64,000 bases of DNA from Rodentibacter genomosp. 1 (GTDB taxonomy: Bacteria > Pseudomonadota > Gammaproteobacteria > Enterobacterales > Pasteurellaceae): NCBI RefSeq assembly GCF_001999285.1, contig NZ_MLHN01000018.1, positions 58,141-122,140 of the forward strand, given 5' to 3'. This document shows, in pieces, positions 53,838 through 63,112 of the stretch. The notes below the pieces were generated by a model. It saw nothing but the letters and a program-made list of their open reading frames with translations. It made no database searches and was not told the origin of the DNA. A program made the position numbers and the translations under genes. Position 1 is the first letter of the stretch, and each line of letters begins with the position of its first letter.

Positions 53838-55688
53838 ATGTTCGATAAAATTTTTTCATGGTTTGAAAACCGTTTAAATCCTTATCCGGAAAGCAATCCA
53901 ACAACGCCGGAAAAAGGACTGTTCCGTTTTATATGGTCGAGTATTGACGGGATGAAAGGCTGGATTTTCTTACTGGCGATTTTAACGGTTGGAACCGGCA
54001 TAATGGAAGCATTACTATTCCAATTTATGGGGTTGCTCGTGGATTGGCTTGGCGCTTATACACCGACAACCTTATGGCAAGAAAAAGGGCATTTATTGAT
54101 CGGGATGGCCGCACTGCTTTTATTGAGTATTGTGTGGTCTTTTATTGGTGTGAATGTTCGGTTACAAACCTTGCAGGGGGTATTTCCGATGCGGCTGCGT
54201 TGGAATTTCCACCGTCTGATGCTTGGGCAAAGTTTGAGTTTCTACCAAGATGAATTTGCCGGTCGTGTTTCTGCAAAAGTGATGCAAACTGCCCTTGCTG
54301 TGCGTGATACGGTGATGACAATTGCGGATATGTTGGTTTATGTGGCGGTGTATTTTATCACCTCAGGTTTGGTGTTGGCGGCGTTAGATATTTGGTTCTT
54401 ATTGCCCTTCGCCATTTGGATTTTCCTCTTTATCACAATCTTGAAATTGCTGATTCCTCGTTTAGCGAAAACGGCGGAGCGCCAAGCTGATGCCCGTTCT
54501 TTGATGACAGGACGTGTCACCGATGCTTATTCCAATATTGCGACAGTAAAATTATTCTCTCACGGTTCACGTGAAGCGGCATATGCAAAACGATCAATGG
54601 AAGAATTTATGGTAACAGTACATGCGCAAATGCGTCTTGCCAGCTCCCTTGATACCTTAACTTATGCCAGCAATATTTTCTTAACCTTAACCACTGCTAT
54701 ATTGGGCGTTATTTTATGGCAACAAGGGCAAGTGGGTGTCGGAGCGATTGCCACTGCGACTGCAATGGCATTGCGTGTGAATGGATTGTCTCGTTGGATT
54801 ATGTGGGAATCGGCACGTTTATTTGAGAATATTGGTACTGTAAATGATGGAATGGCAACCCTGACAAAACCGCACACGATTGTTGATAAACCGAATTGCC
54901 CACCATTACAGGTCAAGCAAGGGGAAATTAAATTTAATAATATTACCTTTGCCTATGATCCGACAAAACCGCTATTAAATCATTTTAATCTCACCATCAA
55001 ACCGGGCGAAAAAGTCGGGTTAATCGGGCGTTCCGGTGCGGGTAAATCGACCATTGTTAATCTCTTGCTGCGCTTTTATGAGGCACAGCACGGTACAATC
55101 ACCATTGACGGACAAAATGTCTTGGATGTGCAACAAGAAAGTTTACGTAGTCAAATTGGTTTGGTGACACAAGATACTTCACTATTACATCGTTCTGTCC
55201 GTGACAATATTATTTATGGTCGCCCAACTGCCACAGATGAAGAAATGCAATGGGCAGCAGAACGGGCTGAAGCCGCGGATTTCATTCCGTTCTTGACGGA
55301 TGCACAAGGACGAAAAGGTTATGATGCGCACGTGGGTGAGCGAGGCGTTAAACTGTCCGGTGGTCAGCGCCAGCGTATAGCCATTGCCCGTGTGATGTTG
55401 AAAGATGCACCGATTTTGTTACTGGATGAAGCGACCAGTGCGTTGGATTCTGAAGTGGAAGTAGCGATTCAAGAAAGCCTTGATAAAATGATGGAAAATA
55501 AAACGGTGATCGCTATTGCCCACCGTTTATCCACCATTGCGGCAATGGACCGTTTGATTGTGTTAGATAAAGGTCAAATTGTGGAGCAGGGCACACATAG
55601 TGAATTGCTTGAACAAAATGGCTTGTACGCCAAACTTTGGAAACATCAAAGTGGTGGTTTTTTAAGTAGTCATGAACATTTAGATTAA
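53838..55688 (+). CDS. ABC transporter, fused permease and ATPase (MsbA/MDR type)
   Basis: The 616-residue half-transporter has six membrane segments (about 35-330) and a C-terminal ATPase with Walker A GRSGAGKST (about 398-406), Q-loop VTQD, signature LSGGQRQRIAIARV (about 505) and Walker B ILLLDEATSALD. It probably exports lipids or drugs as a homodimer or with another half. It follows the AraC gene in the same direction; regulation by it is possible. Confidence 0.9.
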   Translation: MFDKIFSWFENRLNPYPESNPTTPEKGLFRFIWSSIDGMKGWIFLLAILTVGTGIMEALLFQFMGLLVDWLGAYTPTTLWQEKGHLLIGMAALLLLSIVWSFIGVNVRLQTLQGVFPMRLRWNFHRLMLGQSLSFYQDEFAGRVSAKVMQTALAVRDTVMTIADMLVYVAVYFITSGLVLAALDIWFLLPFAIWIFLFITILKLLIPRLAKTAERQADARSLMTGRVTDAYSNIATVKLFSHGSREAAYAKRSMEEFMVTVHAQMRLASSLDTLTYASNIFLTLTTAILGVILWQQGQVGVGAIATATAMALRVNGLSRWIMWESARLFENIGTVNDGMATLTKPHTIVDKPNCPPLQVKQGEIKFNNITFAYDPTKPLLNHFNLTIKPGEKVGLIGRSGAGKSTIVNLLLRFYEAQHGTITIDGQNVLDVQQESLRSQIGLVTQDTSLLHRSVRDNIIYGRPTATDEEMQWAAERAEAADFIPFLTDAQGRKGYDAHVGERGVKLSGGQRQRIAIARVMLKDAPILLLDEATSALDSEVEVAIQESLDKMMENKTVIAIAHRLSTIAAMDRLIVLDKGQIVEQGTHSELLEQNGLYAKLWKHQSGGFLSSHEHLD

Positions 55689-55699
55689 ACGGAAAGAAA

Positions 55700-55735
55700 A
55701 ACGACCGCACTTGGATAAAGAGCGGTCGTTTTTTA
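55700..55735. terminator. Bidirectional terminator with one decayed USS arm
   Basis: AACGACCGC (55700-55708) and GCGGTCGTT (55722-55730) form the stem, followed by TTTTT; AAAA precedes it. It is between the converging ABC and DASS genes. The left arm carries a USS (GACCGCACTT); the right arm has lost it. Confidence 0.8.
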
Positions 55736-55748
55736 TGGCATTTTTGAA

Positions 55749-57134
55749 CTAGTTAAGCCAGAAAAAATAACCGAATGTTGCAATCACGAAGACACAGACA
55801 ATATTGAGTACAACACCAGCACGCACCATTTCACTTTGTTTGACTTGACCGCTACCAAACACAATAGCATTTGGCGGTGTTGCCACCGGCAACATAAATG
55901 CACAGGATGCACCCAAACCGATAATTAATGCAAGACCAATTTCTGGGATTCCTAGGGACTGGGCGATAGAAATGAAGATTGGTACCAGCAAGGCTGCACT
56001 AGCGGTATTGGAGGTAAATTCGGTTAAGAAAATGATAAATGCCGCAACGAGTAAACCAATTAAGTAATAATGTTGCCCTTGAACTAAGAAGACAATGCCA
56101 TCAGCGAGAATCTTACTTGCACCGGAATCTTTCAATACTGCACTTAAGGTTAAACCGCCACCAAAGAGCATTAACACGCCCCAATCGGTATTGTCTTGGA
56201 TTTGTTTCCAACTCGCCACGCCGGTTGCACAGATAATAATCGCCGCAAGTAACGCAACTACACTATCAAAGCTCGCAATGTTTTTTGGTAACCCCAATAA
56301 GCCTGAAATGAGCGGATTAATTTTGCTACTAAATACCCAACAAAGTGCGATAAATACAAAGATCAGCAAAGTTAAAATCCGTTGTGGATTCATCTCAATT
56401 TTATCAAAAGATTGTTCAAAGTGTTTATTGAGTTTAGGTTTGAATACGATGAAAAGCGTACCAATCATTAACGGCAATAAAATTAACATAATCGGTAATC
56501 CGTACCATAGCCAATCTGAGAACGTGAGGTGTAAGTTACTCGCTACAATCGCGTTTGGCGGACTACCAACTAAGGTTCCCATTCCGCCAATACTTGCGCT
56601 ATAGGCAATTCCCAACAAGACAAATACATAAGTATTATGCTCTTTTTCACGATCCATATTGCTTAAAATACCCATTGCGAGTGGTAACATCATTGCCGCA
56701 GTCGCAGTATTACTCATCCACATTGAAAGAAAAGCGGTGATCAAGAAGAGATAAATTACTGCGACAAAAAGATTACCTTTAGCGAGTGCCATAATTTTAT
56801 TGGCAATCATTCTATCCAGTTTTTGCATATGTAATGCTGTTGCTAATGCAAACCCACCGAAAAATAAGAATATTGTGGGGTCAGAAAAGGCTGCAAGAGC
56901 CTGTTTTGTTGAAACTAAGTCTAATGAAACGGCAAGCAATGGAACAAGTAATGCCGTAATGGTAACGTGTAATGCTTCGCTTAACCAAAGCACTGCAATA
57001 AAAGCCAATAATGCAAGCCCAGCGTTTTCCTTCGGGGCAAAGGGTAAACATTTTAATAAAACAAAAAAGAGAAGAATATCCGCAAGGAATATCATTCCGT
57101 TTTTATGGTTTTTGAGTGAAGATGTTGTGTTCAT
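55749..57134 (-). CDS. DASS-family divalent anion:Na+ symporter
   Basis: The 461-residue protein has about 11-12 membrane segments and the two SNT-type motifs, MSNTATAAMMLPLAMGI (about 155) and EFTSNTASAALLVPIF (about 375). It matches the CitT/SLC13 family, importing di- or tricarboxylates. I start at ATG 57134 with GAGGG upstream; 8 codons more are open. It is divergent from the cdaR-type gene. Confidence 0.92.
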   Translation of the reverse strand: MNTTSSLKNHKNGMIFLADILLFFVLLKCLPFAPKENAGLALLAFIAVLWLSEALHVTITALLVPLLAVSLDLVSTKQALAAFSDPTIFLFFGGFALATALHMQKLDRMIANKIMALAKGNLFVAVIYLFLITAFLSMWMSNTATAAMMLPLAMGILSNMDREKEHNTYVFVLLGIAYSASIGGMGTLVGSPPNAIVASNLHLTFSDWLWYGLPIMLILLPLMIGTLFIVFKPKLNKHFEQSFDKIEMNPQRILTLLIFVFIALCWVFSSKINPLISGLLGLPKNIASFDSVVALLAAIIICATGVASWKQIQDNTDWGVLMLFGGGLTLSAVLKDSGASKILADGIVFLVQGQHYYLIGLLVAAFIIFLTEFTSNTASAALLVPIFISIAQSLGIPEIGLALIIGLGASCAFMLPVATPPNAIVFGSGQVKQSEMVRAGVVLNIVCVFVIATFGYFFWLN

Positions 57135-57344
57135 AGAACCCTCTACATTTTTAATCAAATGAACAGGATCTTATGTTAAAGGAATGTTACTAACTTGCAA
57201 TGAGCAAAATTCAAAAATGTGATCAAGAGCAAACATTTTGACAAAAAAAGTGTGGTTAAAACTTCCGACTTAGGAAGTTTATTGACGACATCCCCTTATA
57301 GCCGATAACGTATAGGCTTTCTTCCTATTGATGAGAAAACAAAA

Positions 57345-58466
57345 ATGCAGCTTAACACAGTAATAGCCCAAAAAATTGTGAAACGAGCAATGAAAATTAT
57401 CCATTATTCCGTAAACGTGATGAATGATAACGGCGTGATTATTGCTTCCGGTAATCCTGAGCGTTTGTCGCAAAGACATACCGGAGCGGTGTTGGCGTTA
57501 CGGGAAAATAGGGTTGTGGAAGTAGATCAACGCTTAGCGCAAAAATGGAATTTCGAGGCTCGGCCGGGGATTAATCTACCTATTCATTATTTAGGAAAAG
57601 CGATTGGGGTGGTGGGAATTTCCGGTGAGCCAGCGCAGGTGAAACAATATGCGGAATTGGTAAAAATGACCGCAGAATTGATTGTAGAGCAACACGCATT
57701 ATTGGAGCAAGAAAGTTGGCGCCGCCGTTACAAAGAAGAGTTTATTTTGCAGTTATTGCGTGGCGATTTGAATTGGCAAGAAACCGAGCAACAAGCCAAA
57801 TTTTTTGCTTTTGATTTAACCCAATCCCGAGTGGTGATTTTGATTAAATTGTTATCCCCGAATCCTGATTCCTTACAGCATTTGATCAATTATTTAGAGC
57901 AACCTGAATTTGCGCAGGATGTGGCGATTTTATCGCTCGATCAAATTGTCGTATTAAAAACACTGTCGATTTCAACCGCACTTTCTCAGCAAATAAAAAC
58001 CTTACTCCCGAAAGATTACACAAAACAGAATTATAAAATTGCAGTCGGTGCAAGTTTGAATGTGCCCTTATCCGAACAACTTCCCCTTTCTTTTCAAAGT
58101 GCCCAAAGTACCTTGGCTTACGGTATGAAATATCATCCGAGAAAAAATCTTTATCGTTTTGAGGAATATCGTTTGCCGGTGCTGTTGACAGGGCTATCCT
58201 ATTCTTGGCAAGGTAAGGAATTGTTAAAGCCGATAACGCCCTTATTTGCTGAGGAAAATGCCACGCTTTATAAAACACTACAACAGTATTTTTGGGCAAA
58301 TTGCGATCTCCATCTCGCTGCCGAAAAATTGTTTATTCACCCCAATACCCTACGTTATCGACTTTCTAAGATTGAACAAATAACTGGGTTGTCTTTCAAT
58401 AAGATAGATGATTCATTGAGCCTTTATTTGAGTACGGTATTAGTTATAAACAGTAAGAATGATTAA
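57345..58466 (+). CDS. cdaR: Sugar diacid utilization regulator CdaR
   Basis: The 373-residue protein has the sugar-diacid-recognition domain (about 2-135, with VNVMNDNGVIIASGNPERLSQRHTGA and FEARPGINLPIHYLGKAIGVVGISG) and a C-terminal PucR-type helix-turn-helix (about 315-368, DLHLAAEKLFIHPNTLRYRLSKIEQITG). CdaR activates glucarate/galactarate/glycerate genes, fitting the GntP permease and glycerate kinase genes downstream. A second, broken copy of its 3' end lies near 58815-58977. Confidence 0.94.
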   Translation: MQLNTVIAQKIVKRAMKIIHYSVNVMNDNGVIIASGNPERLSQRHTGAVLALRENRVVEVDQRLAQKWNFEARPGINLPIHYLGKAIGVVGISGEPAQVKQYAELVKMTAELIVEQHALLEQESWRRRYKEEFILQLLRGDLNWQETEQQAKFFAFDLTQSRVVILIKLLSPNPDSLQHLINYLEQPEFAQDVAILSLDQIVVLKTLSISTALSQQIKTLLPKDYTKQNYKIAVGASLNVPLSEQLPLSFQSAQSTLAYGMKYHPRKNLYRFEEYRLPVLLTGLSYSWQGKELLKPITPLFAEENATLYKTLQQYFWANCDLHLAAEKLFIHPNTLRYRLSKIEQITGLSFNKIDDSLSLYLSTVLVINSKND

Positions 58467-58485
58467 AGATCAAAGAAAACGACAT

Positions 58486-58612
58486 GTAGAGACACACTGA
58501 GTGTGTCCGTTATAAAAATCAAGTTATTTCAATAGGTTAAAATTTGGATACACACAGTGTATTCCCTACAAGCTAACCCAAAAACAGATTTGTGCAACTG
58601 CTACATAATACC
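58486..58612. repeat. Dispersed palindromic repeat, copy G (left outer arm missing)
   Basis: The core starts GTAGAGACACAC at 58486 and closes near 58569 with a one-base interruption. The right arm ends GCAACTGCTACATAATACC. It starts 20 bases past the cdaR stop and lies between cdaR and the cdaR remnant. Confidence 0.85.
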
Positions 58613-58676
58613 TAAATACTCTTCTTCAACCGTATTGTTTCATATCATGCTAAATGCACCTAGAACCGTCATTGTC

Positions 58677-58710
58677 ATTGGAAATTGGAAATTGGAAATT
58701 GGAAATTGGG
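58677..58710. repeat. Heptanucleotide tandem repeat
   Basis: ATTGGAA is repeated four times and then partly (ATTGGG). It is in non-coding DNA between cdaR and the GntP gene. Such simple repeats slip easily; a regulatory role is not shown. Confidence 0.8.
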
Positions 58711-58814
58711 CTTTATTTTGCTGAATGATAGAAGAATTTATAGAAATTTTCTTCTAGTGAAGAAGGTTACAAAAAAGCAACAAAATAAAAACAATGATTC
58801 AAGAGCGAAAAAAC

Positions 58815-58977
58815 TTTATTTTAAAACTGTGATCGTCTTCACATCACTGAAAAACAGTTTATTTCCCCTAATCCCCTCGCTTGTCGACTTTCTAAAATTG
58901 AACAAATAACAGGCTTCTCTTTCAACAAGATAGATGAGGTGTTGAGTCTTTATTTAGGAATAGAATTAGGTCATTGA
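58815..58977 (+). pseudogene. Duplicated, broken cdaR 3' end
   Basis: From about 58815 the sequence follows the last ~150 bases of cdaR (58315-58466). One frame reads KIEQITGFSFNKIDEVLSLY and then LGIELGH with a stop at 58975-58977, against KIEQITGLSFNKIDDSLSLYLS in cdaR. Upstream of that the match continues only with indels and stops. It is a non-functional fragment, 70-140 bases before the GntP gene. Confidence 0.75.
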
Positions 58978-59098
58978 TTTGTTCAAACTAATAAATTTTA
59001 GCAGATTTAACCGCACTTTTTTGTTGGTATGAATAAAGCAATTTTTCGTGAAACAAGAAATAATCTCTCTGATCTTATTATTCAAGAGGAGAGAAATT

Positions 59099-60361
59099 AT
59101 GACAACCGTATCTGCTTTGGGGGCATTGGTGGCGTTGGTCGTCGCCATTTTCCTGATTTTGAGAAAAGTATCGCCTGCTTATGGAATGTTAGTGGGTGCA
59201 TTGGTGGGAGGTTTGGTTGGTGGTGTGGATTTATCACAAACCGTGAGCTTAATGATCGGTGGCGCACAAGGAATTACGACTGCTGTGATGCGTATTTTGG
59301 CAGCCGGTGTGCTGGCCGGTGTATTGATTGAATCCGGCGCGGCAAATTCTATTGCGGAAACCATCACCAATAAGCTCGGTGAAACCCGTGCGTTATTGGC
59401 GTTGGCATTAGCTACGATGATCCTAACGGCAGTCGGGGTATTTGTGGATGTGGCGGTAATTACCGTTTCGCCGATTGCTTTAGCTTTGGCACGCCGTACC
59501 GATTTATCCAAGGCGGCGATTTTATTGGCAATGATTGGAGGGGGGAAAGCGGGCAATATTATGTCACCAAACCCCAATGCCATTGCGGCGGCGGATACTT
59601 TTCATTTGCCGCTGACTTCCGTGATGATGGCTGGTGTTATTCCGGCAATATTTGGCTTAATGCTCACCTATTTCTTGGCAAAACGACTAATCAATAAAGG
59701 TTCCAAAGTGACGGATAAAGAAGTCGTGATGGTTGAAAGTCAAAATTTACCTTCATTTTTAACCGCACTTGTTGCCCCGTTAGTGGCGATTTTACTCCTT
59801 GCCCTTCGCCCTTTGTTTGATATTAAAGTGGATCCGCTTATCGCCTTACCACTAGGCGGCTTAATCGGTGCACTTTGTATGGGAAAATTGCGCCAAGCAA
59901 ACAGCTATGCTATCAGTGGTTTGGGAAAAATGGCTCCGGTGGCGATTATGTTACTTGGCACGGGCGCATTAGCAGGCATTATTGCCAATTCCGGTTTGAA
60001 AGATGTGTTGATTCAAGGATTGGAACATTCCGGCTTGCCTTCCTACATTCTTGCACCGATTTCAGGGGCATTAATGTCTCTTGCCACCGCTTCTACTACC
60101 GCAGGCACAGCAGTTGCCTCTAATGTCTTCAGCAGTACCTTATTGGAACTTGGCGTGAGCAGCCTCGCCGGAGCAGCGATGATTCATGCCGGGGCGACAG
60201 TATTTGATCATATGCCTCACGGCTCTTTTTTCCACGCCACCGGTGGTAGTGTAAATATGGAGATGAAAGAGCGTTTAAAATTGATTCCTTACGAAAGTGC
60301 GGTCGGTTTAGTGATAACCCTCATTTCTACCTTAATTTTCGGTGTCTTTAACTTATTCTAA
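59099..60361 (+). CDS. GntP-family permease (probable glycerate/gluconate-type)
   Basis: The 420-residue protein has about 12 membrane segments. GALVGGLVGGVDL, GGGKAGNIMSPNPNAIAAADTF (about 160-181) and the C-terminal MIHAGATVFDHMPHGSFFHATGGSVNM are GntP/InfC-type features. Sitting between cdaR and glycerate kinase, it probably imports D-glycerate or a related acid. I start at ATG 59099, with AGAGGAGAG upstream; the frame is open to 59048. Confidence 0.9.
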   Translation: MTTVSALGALVALVVAIFLILRKVSPAYGMLVGALVGGLVGGVDLSQTVSLMIGGAQGITTAVMRILAAGVLAGVLIESGAANSIAETITNKLGETRALLALALATMILTAVGVFVDVAVITVSPIALALARRTDLSKAAILLAMIGGGKAGNIMSPNPNAIAAADTFHLPLTSVMMAGVIPAIFGLMLTYFLAKRLINKGSKVTDKEVVMVESQNLPSFLTALVAPLVAILLLALRPLFDIKVDPLIALPLGGLIGALCMGKLRQANSYAISGLGKMAPVAIMLLGTGALAGIIANSGLKDVLIQGLEHSGLPSYILAPISGALMSLATASTTAGTAVASNVFSSTLLELGVSSLAGAAMIHAGATVFDHMPHGSFFHATGGSVNMEMKERLKLIPYESAVGLVITLISTLIFGVFNLF

Positions 60362-60375
60362 TCAAGGAGTACAAA

Positions 60376-61506
60376 ATGAAGATTGTGATAGCCCCTGATT
60401 CTTTTAAAGAAAGTTTAACCGCACTTGAAGTGGCAACTGCCATTGAAACAGGCTTTAAACGTGTTTTTCCTGATGCGGAATATGTGAAATTACCTATGGC
60501 AGATGGTGGTGAAGGGACAGTGCAATCCTTAGTAGATGCGACCCAAGGTAAAATCGTGGAATGTGAAGTTACCGCACCCTTGGGGGAAAAAATCAACAGT
60601 TTCTTTGGGTTATCCGGTGATGGTAAAACCGCAATTATAGAAATGGCAGCAGCTTCGGGATTGCATTTGGTTTCAGCGGAAAAACGTAATCCGTTACTCA
60701 CCACCAGTTATGGCACGGGTGAATTAATTAAACAAGCCCTTGAGTTTGGGGTAGAAAAACTCATTCTTGGCATTGGCGGTAGCGCAACCAATGACGGTGG
60801 CGTGGGGATGTTGCAGGCACTAGGCATACAATTTCTGGATATTCAAGGCAATCAAATTGGCTTTGGTGGGGCAGAATTAGCGAAGATTGAAAAAATTGAT
60901 TTTCAAAAATTGGACGCGCGCTTACAAAATATACAGATTGAAGTGGCTTGCGATGTGAATAATCCTCTTTGTAGCGAGCGTGGTGCCTCTGCTATTTTCG
61001 GCCCGCAAAAAGGGGCGACAGCGGAGATGGTACAACAACTTGATTGCGCATTAGCCCATTTTGCGAAAATTGCCAAACGGGATTGCGGTAAGGATATTGC
61101 CGAGCAAGCAGGTGCAGGAGCGGCAGGGGGTATGGGCGGCGGATTGTTGTTATTGCCAAATGTACAGCTTAAAGCCGGCGTACAAATTGTGTTAGAAAAT
61201 TTACGTCTTGTTGATTACGTGCAAGACGCAGATTATATCATTACCGGCGAAGGGCGAATGGATGCGCAAAGTATTATGGGCAAAACCCCGATTGGGGTAG
61301 CACGGACGGCAAAACAATTCAATAAACCGGTGATTGCCATTGTCGGCTGTTTGCGTGAAGACTACGATGTTGTTTATGCCCATGGTATTGATGCGGTGTT
61401 CCCGATTATTCGTCAGTTAGGCGCATTGCCTGATATTCTCAAACAAGGCGAACAGAACTTAATTTCCGCCGCACAAAATGTGGCGAGAGTGTTGGCATTG
61501 AAGTAG
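60376..61506 (+). CDS. glxK: Glycerate kinase
   Basis: The 376-residue protein begins MKIVIAPDSFKESLTALEVA and has LPMADGGEGTVQSLVDAT, GIGGSATNDGGVGMLQALG (about 132-150) and DYIITGEGRMDAQSIMGKTPIGVA, all signatures of the GarK/GlxK (type I) family. It phosphorylates D-glycerate to 2-phosphoglycerate. It lies 14 bases past the permease gene, in one operon. Confidence 0.95.
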   Translation: MKIVIAPDSFKESLTALEVATAIETGFKRVFPDAEYVKLPMADGGEGTVQSLVDATQGKIVECEVTAPLGEKINSFFGLSGDGKTAIIEMAAASGLHLVSAEKRNPLLTTSYGTGELIKQALEFGVEKLILGIGGSATNDGGVGMLQALGIQFLDIQGNQIGFGGAELAKIEKIDFQKLDARLQNIQIEVACDVNNPLCSERGASAIFGPQKGATAEMVQQLDCALAHFAKIAKRDCGKDIAEQAGAGAAGGMGGGLLLLPNVQLKAGVQIVLENLRLVDYVQDADYIITGEGRMDAQSIMGKTPIGVARTAKQFNKPVIAIVGCLREDYDVVYAHGIDAVFPIIRQLGALPDILKQGEQNLISAAQNVARVLALK

Positions 61507-61535
61507 TTTTGTGAGACATCCCATAGTGATGTTGG

Positions 61536-61744
61536 GGTGTTATTAGCAAATGCACAAAAACAGAAATTTCAACAATATGTGGGGACACAACGAGATGCCG
61601 ATAACGACTTGTATTGCTGAGTATAACTGAATTTAGATATACATGGGACACACTGCGTGTGTCCGCTTATAACATATTGAAATACGGACACACTCAGTGT
61701 GTCCCTACTTCAAAAACAGGTTTGTGCAGCTGCTACATAATACC
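61536..61744. repeat. Dispersed palindromic repeat, copy H (longest, rearranged)
   Basis: Outer arms GGTGTTATTAGCAAATGCAC and GCAGCTGCTACATAATACC enclose two successive cores. A decayed left core (GTGGGGACACAA, near 61579) is followed by about 60 bases of unrelated sequence and then a full GGGACACACTGCGTGTGTCC ... GTGTGTCCCTAC palindrome. It may be one copy inserted into, or recombined with, another. It lies between glxK and xerD, which converge. Confidence 0.8.
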
Positions 61745-61754
61745 CTGATGTAGC

Positions 61755-61784
61755 AAAAGTGCGGTGATTTTTAACCTCACTTTT
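61755..61784 (-). terminator. Decayed USS-pair hairpin at the xerD end
   Basis: AAAAGTGCGGT (61755-61765) and ACCTCACTTTT (61774-61784) pair with one mismatch (T for G in the right arm). It touches the xerD stop codon. Terminator strength is doubtful. Confidence 0.4.
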
Positions 61785-62677
61785 TAGCCTCTAGGGTGGA
61801 ATCGTTCATGCAAGCGTTTCAAACGTTCTTTCGCCACATGAGTATAGATTTGTGTAGTGGATAAATCACTATGTCCGAGTAGCATTTGTACCACCCGTAA
61901 ATCTGCTCCGTGGTTCACTAAATGGGTGGCGAAGGCGTGGCGAAGCACATGCGGCGAGAGTGCATTACTATCAATATCGGCAAGCACGGCATAATGTTTA
62001 ATACGATGCCAGAAAGTTTGGCGGGTCATTTGTTGCGCCCGTTGGCTAGGGAAGACAATATCGGAACTTTGTCCGTCTAATAAAATGGGGCGAGCATAAA
62101 GCATAAATTGGCGAACCCAATATACAGCTTCTTCCCCCATCGGAACAATACGTTCTTTGTTCCCTTTGCCGATGACCCGCACAACCCCTTGTTGTACGCT
62201 CATATTTTCAATGGTGAGCGAAACCAATTCCGTGACACGCAAACCTGTGGCGTAAAGCAATTCCAACATCGCTTTATCACGCAATTCTAAAGGGATTTCT
62301 ACATTAGGCGTATTGAGTAAATCGGTAACCTGTTGTTCGCTTAAATATTTTGGCAGACGGCTTGGTAATTTGGGCGAGCTTAATATTGCACTCGGATCAT
62401 CCGCACGATATTTTTCACGGTATAAATACTGGAATAATTTCCGCATGGCACTTAATAGCCGCGCAGTACTGGTCGCTTTATAGCCTTGCTCGACCCGTTC
62501 CCCGAGAAAATGTTGTAAATCCACCGCATCCAAGGTTTCAAGGGAAAGATTATGTTGATCCAACCAATGGCAAAATGCGGTCAGATCCAGCCGATAAGAT
62601 TGCACGGTATTTTCAGAAAGCCCTTTTTCAATCCAATATTCATTGAGGAATAAATCAACTAATGCTGTGTTTTTCAT
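61784..62677 (-). CDS. xerD: Site-specific tyrosine recombinase XerD
   Basis: XerD with XerC resolves chromosome dimers at dif. The 297-residue protein has the N-terminal SAM-like domain (1-85) and the catalytic set Arg147 (TGLRVTE), Lys171, His243 and Arg246 (HVLRH), His269 (LGHS) and Tyr278 (TQIYTH). Length and sequence (ALVDLFLNEYWIEKGLSENTVQSYRLDL) fit XerD rather than XerC or an integrase. It is not next to any visible mobile element. Confidence 0.95.
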   Translation of the reverse strand: MKNTALVDLFLNEYWIEKGLSENTVQSYRLDLTAFCHWLDQHNLSLETLDAVDLQHFLGERVEQGYKATSTARLLSAMRKLFQYLYREKYRADDPSAILSSPKLPSRLPKYLSEQQVTDLLNTPNVEIPLELRDKAMLELLYATGLRVTELVSLTIENMSVQQGVVRVIGKGNKERIVPMGEEAVYWVRQFMLYARPILLDGQSSDIVFPSQRAQQMTRQTFWHRIKHYAVLADIDSNALSPHVLRHAFATHLVNHGADLRVVQMLLGHSDLSTTQIYTHVAKERLKRLHERFHPRG

Positions 62678-62798
62678 TGTGTGATGTTTATAGAGAATAG
62701 GAAAATGTTATCTTGTTGTATTCAAAATATAGTTTTATCTATGTTTTTTGATTAATTTATTCTTTTTATCTTACTAAATTTAAATGGTCAGTTACCGA

Positions 62799-62826
62799 TT
62801 GTCAAAAGAAAGGATTTTTGTATACT
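62799..62826 (+). promoter_or_regulatory. Candidate sigma-70 promoter
   Basis: TTGTCA (62799-62804) and TATACT (62821-62826) are separated by 16 bases, each one mismatch from consensus. Use of this promoter would give a 5' leader of about 370 bases before the surface protein start. Confidence 0.4.
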
Positions 62827-63087
62827 CGTTATTCGTTAAACATAAAGTTGATAGAAAATCTTTGATTTGAAGAGTTCACCTATATTTAACAATATGATTT
62901 TCATCTTTTTTGTAAATAGTATTTCTTCTATTTTAAATTGTAAGCGATTTTTTGCCTGCCCTCTTTAATATGAGTTTTAATGATACTCTGCTAATGCTAA
63001 TGCGATAGGATGTAGGCTATCAATCGCAATTTTAAGGGCTGAGTTAGACTTAGTTTAAAATCCGACTTAGATCAGGTTTTAATTAAC

Positions 63088-63112
63088 AATCAATAGAAAT
63101 CTACTATTGATT
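63088..63112. promoter_or_regulatory. 9-bp inverted repeat before the surface protein gene
   Basis: AATCAATAG and CTATTGATT are perfect reverse complements with a 7-base spacer, about 95 bases before the ATG. It could be an operator or an mRNA hairpin. Confidence 0.4.

Noticed and set aside
57218..57233. Possible CRP site between the DASS transporter gene and cdaR
   Set aside because: TGTGA is present but the second half (GCAAA) matches TCACA in only three of five positions.
58685..58909. 74-aa plus-strand ORF after the heptanucleotide repeat
   Set aside because: Its start is inside the tandem repeat and its end is the out-of-frame cdaR remnant; no ribosome binding site or protein-like conservation is visible.
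61784..62677. Tyrosine recombinase as a phage or island integrase
   Set aside because: Length, N-terminus and catalytic residues fit the housekeeping XerD, and no attachment-site duplication or phage genes are nearby.
63001..63028. TGCGA...TCGCA before the adhesin as a CRP-S site
   Set aside because: The half-sites are 18 bases apart instead of 6, so it does not fit the CRP-S pattern.
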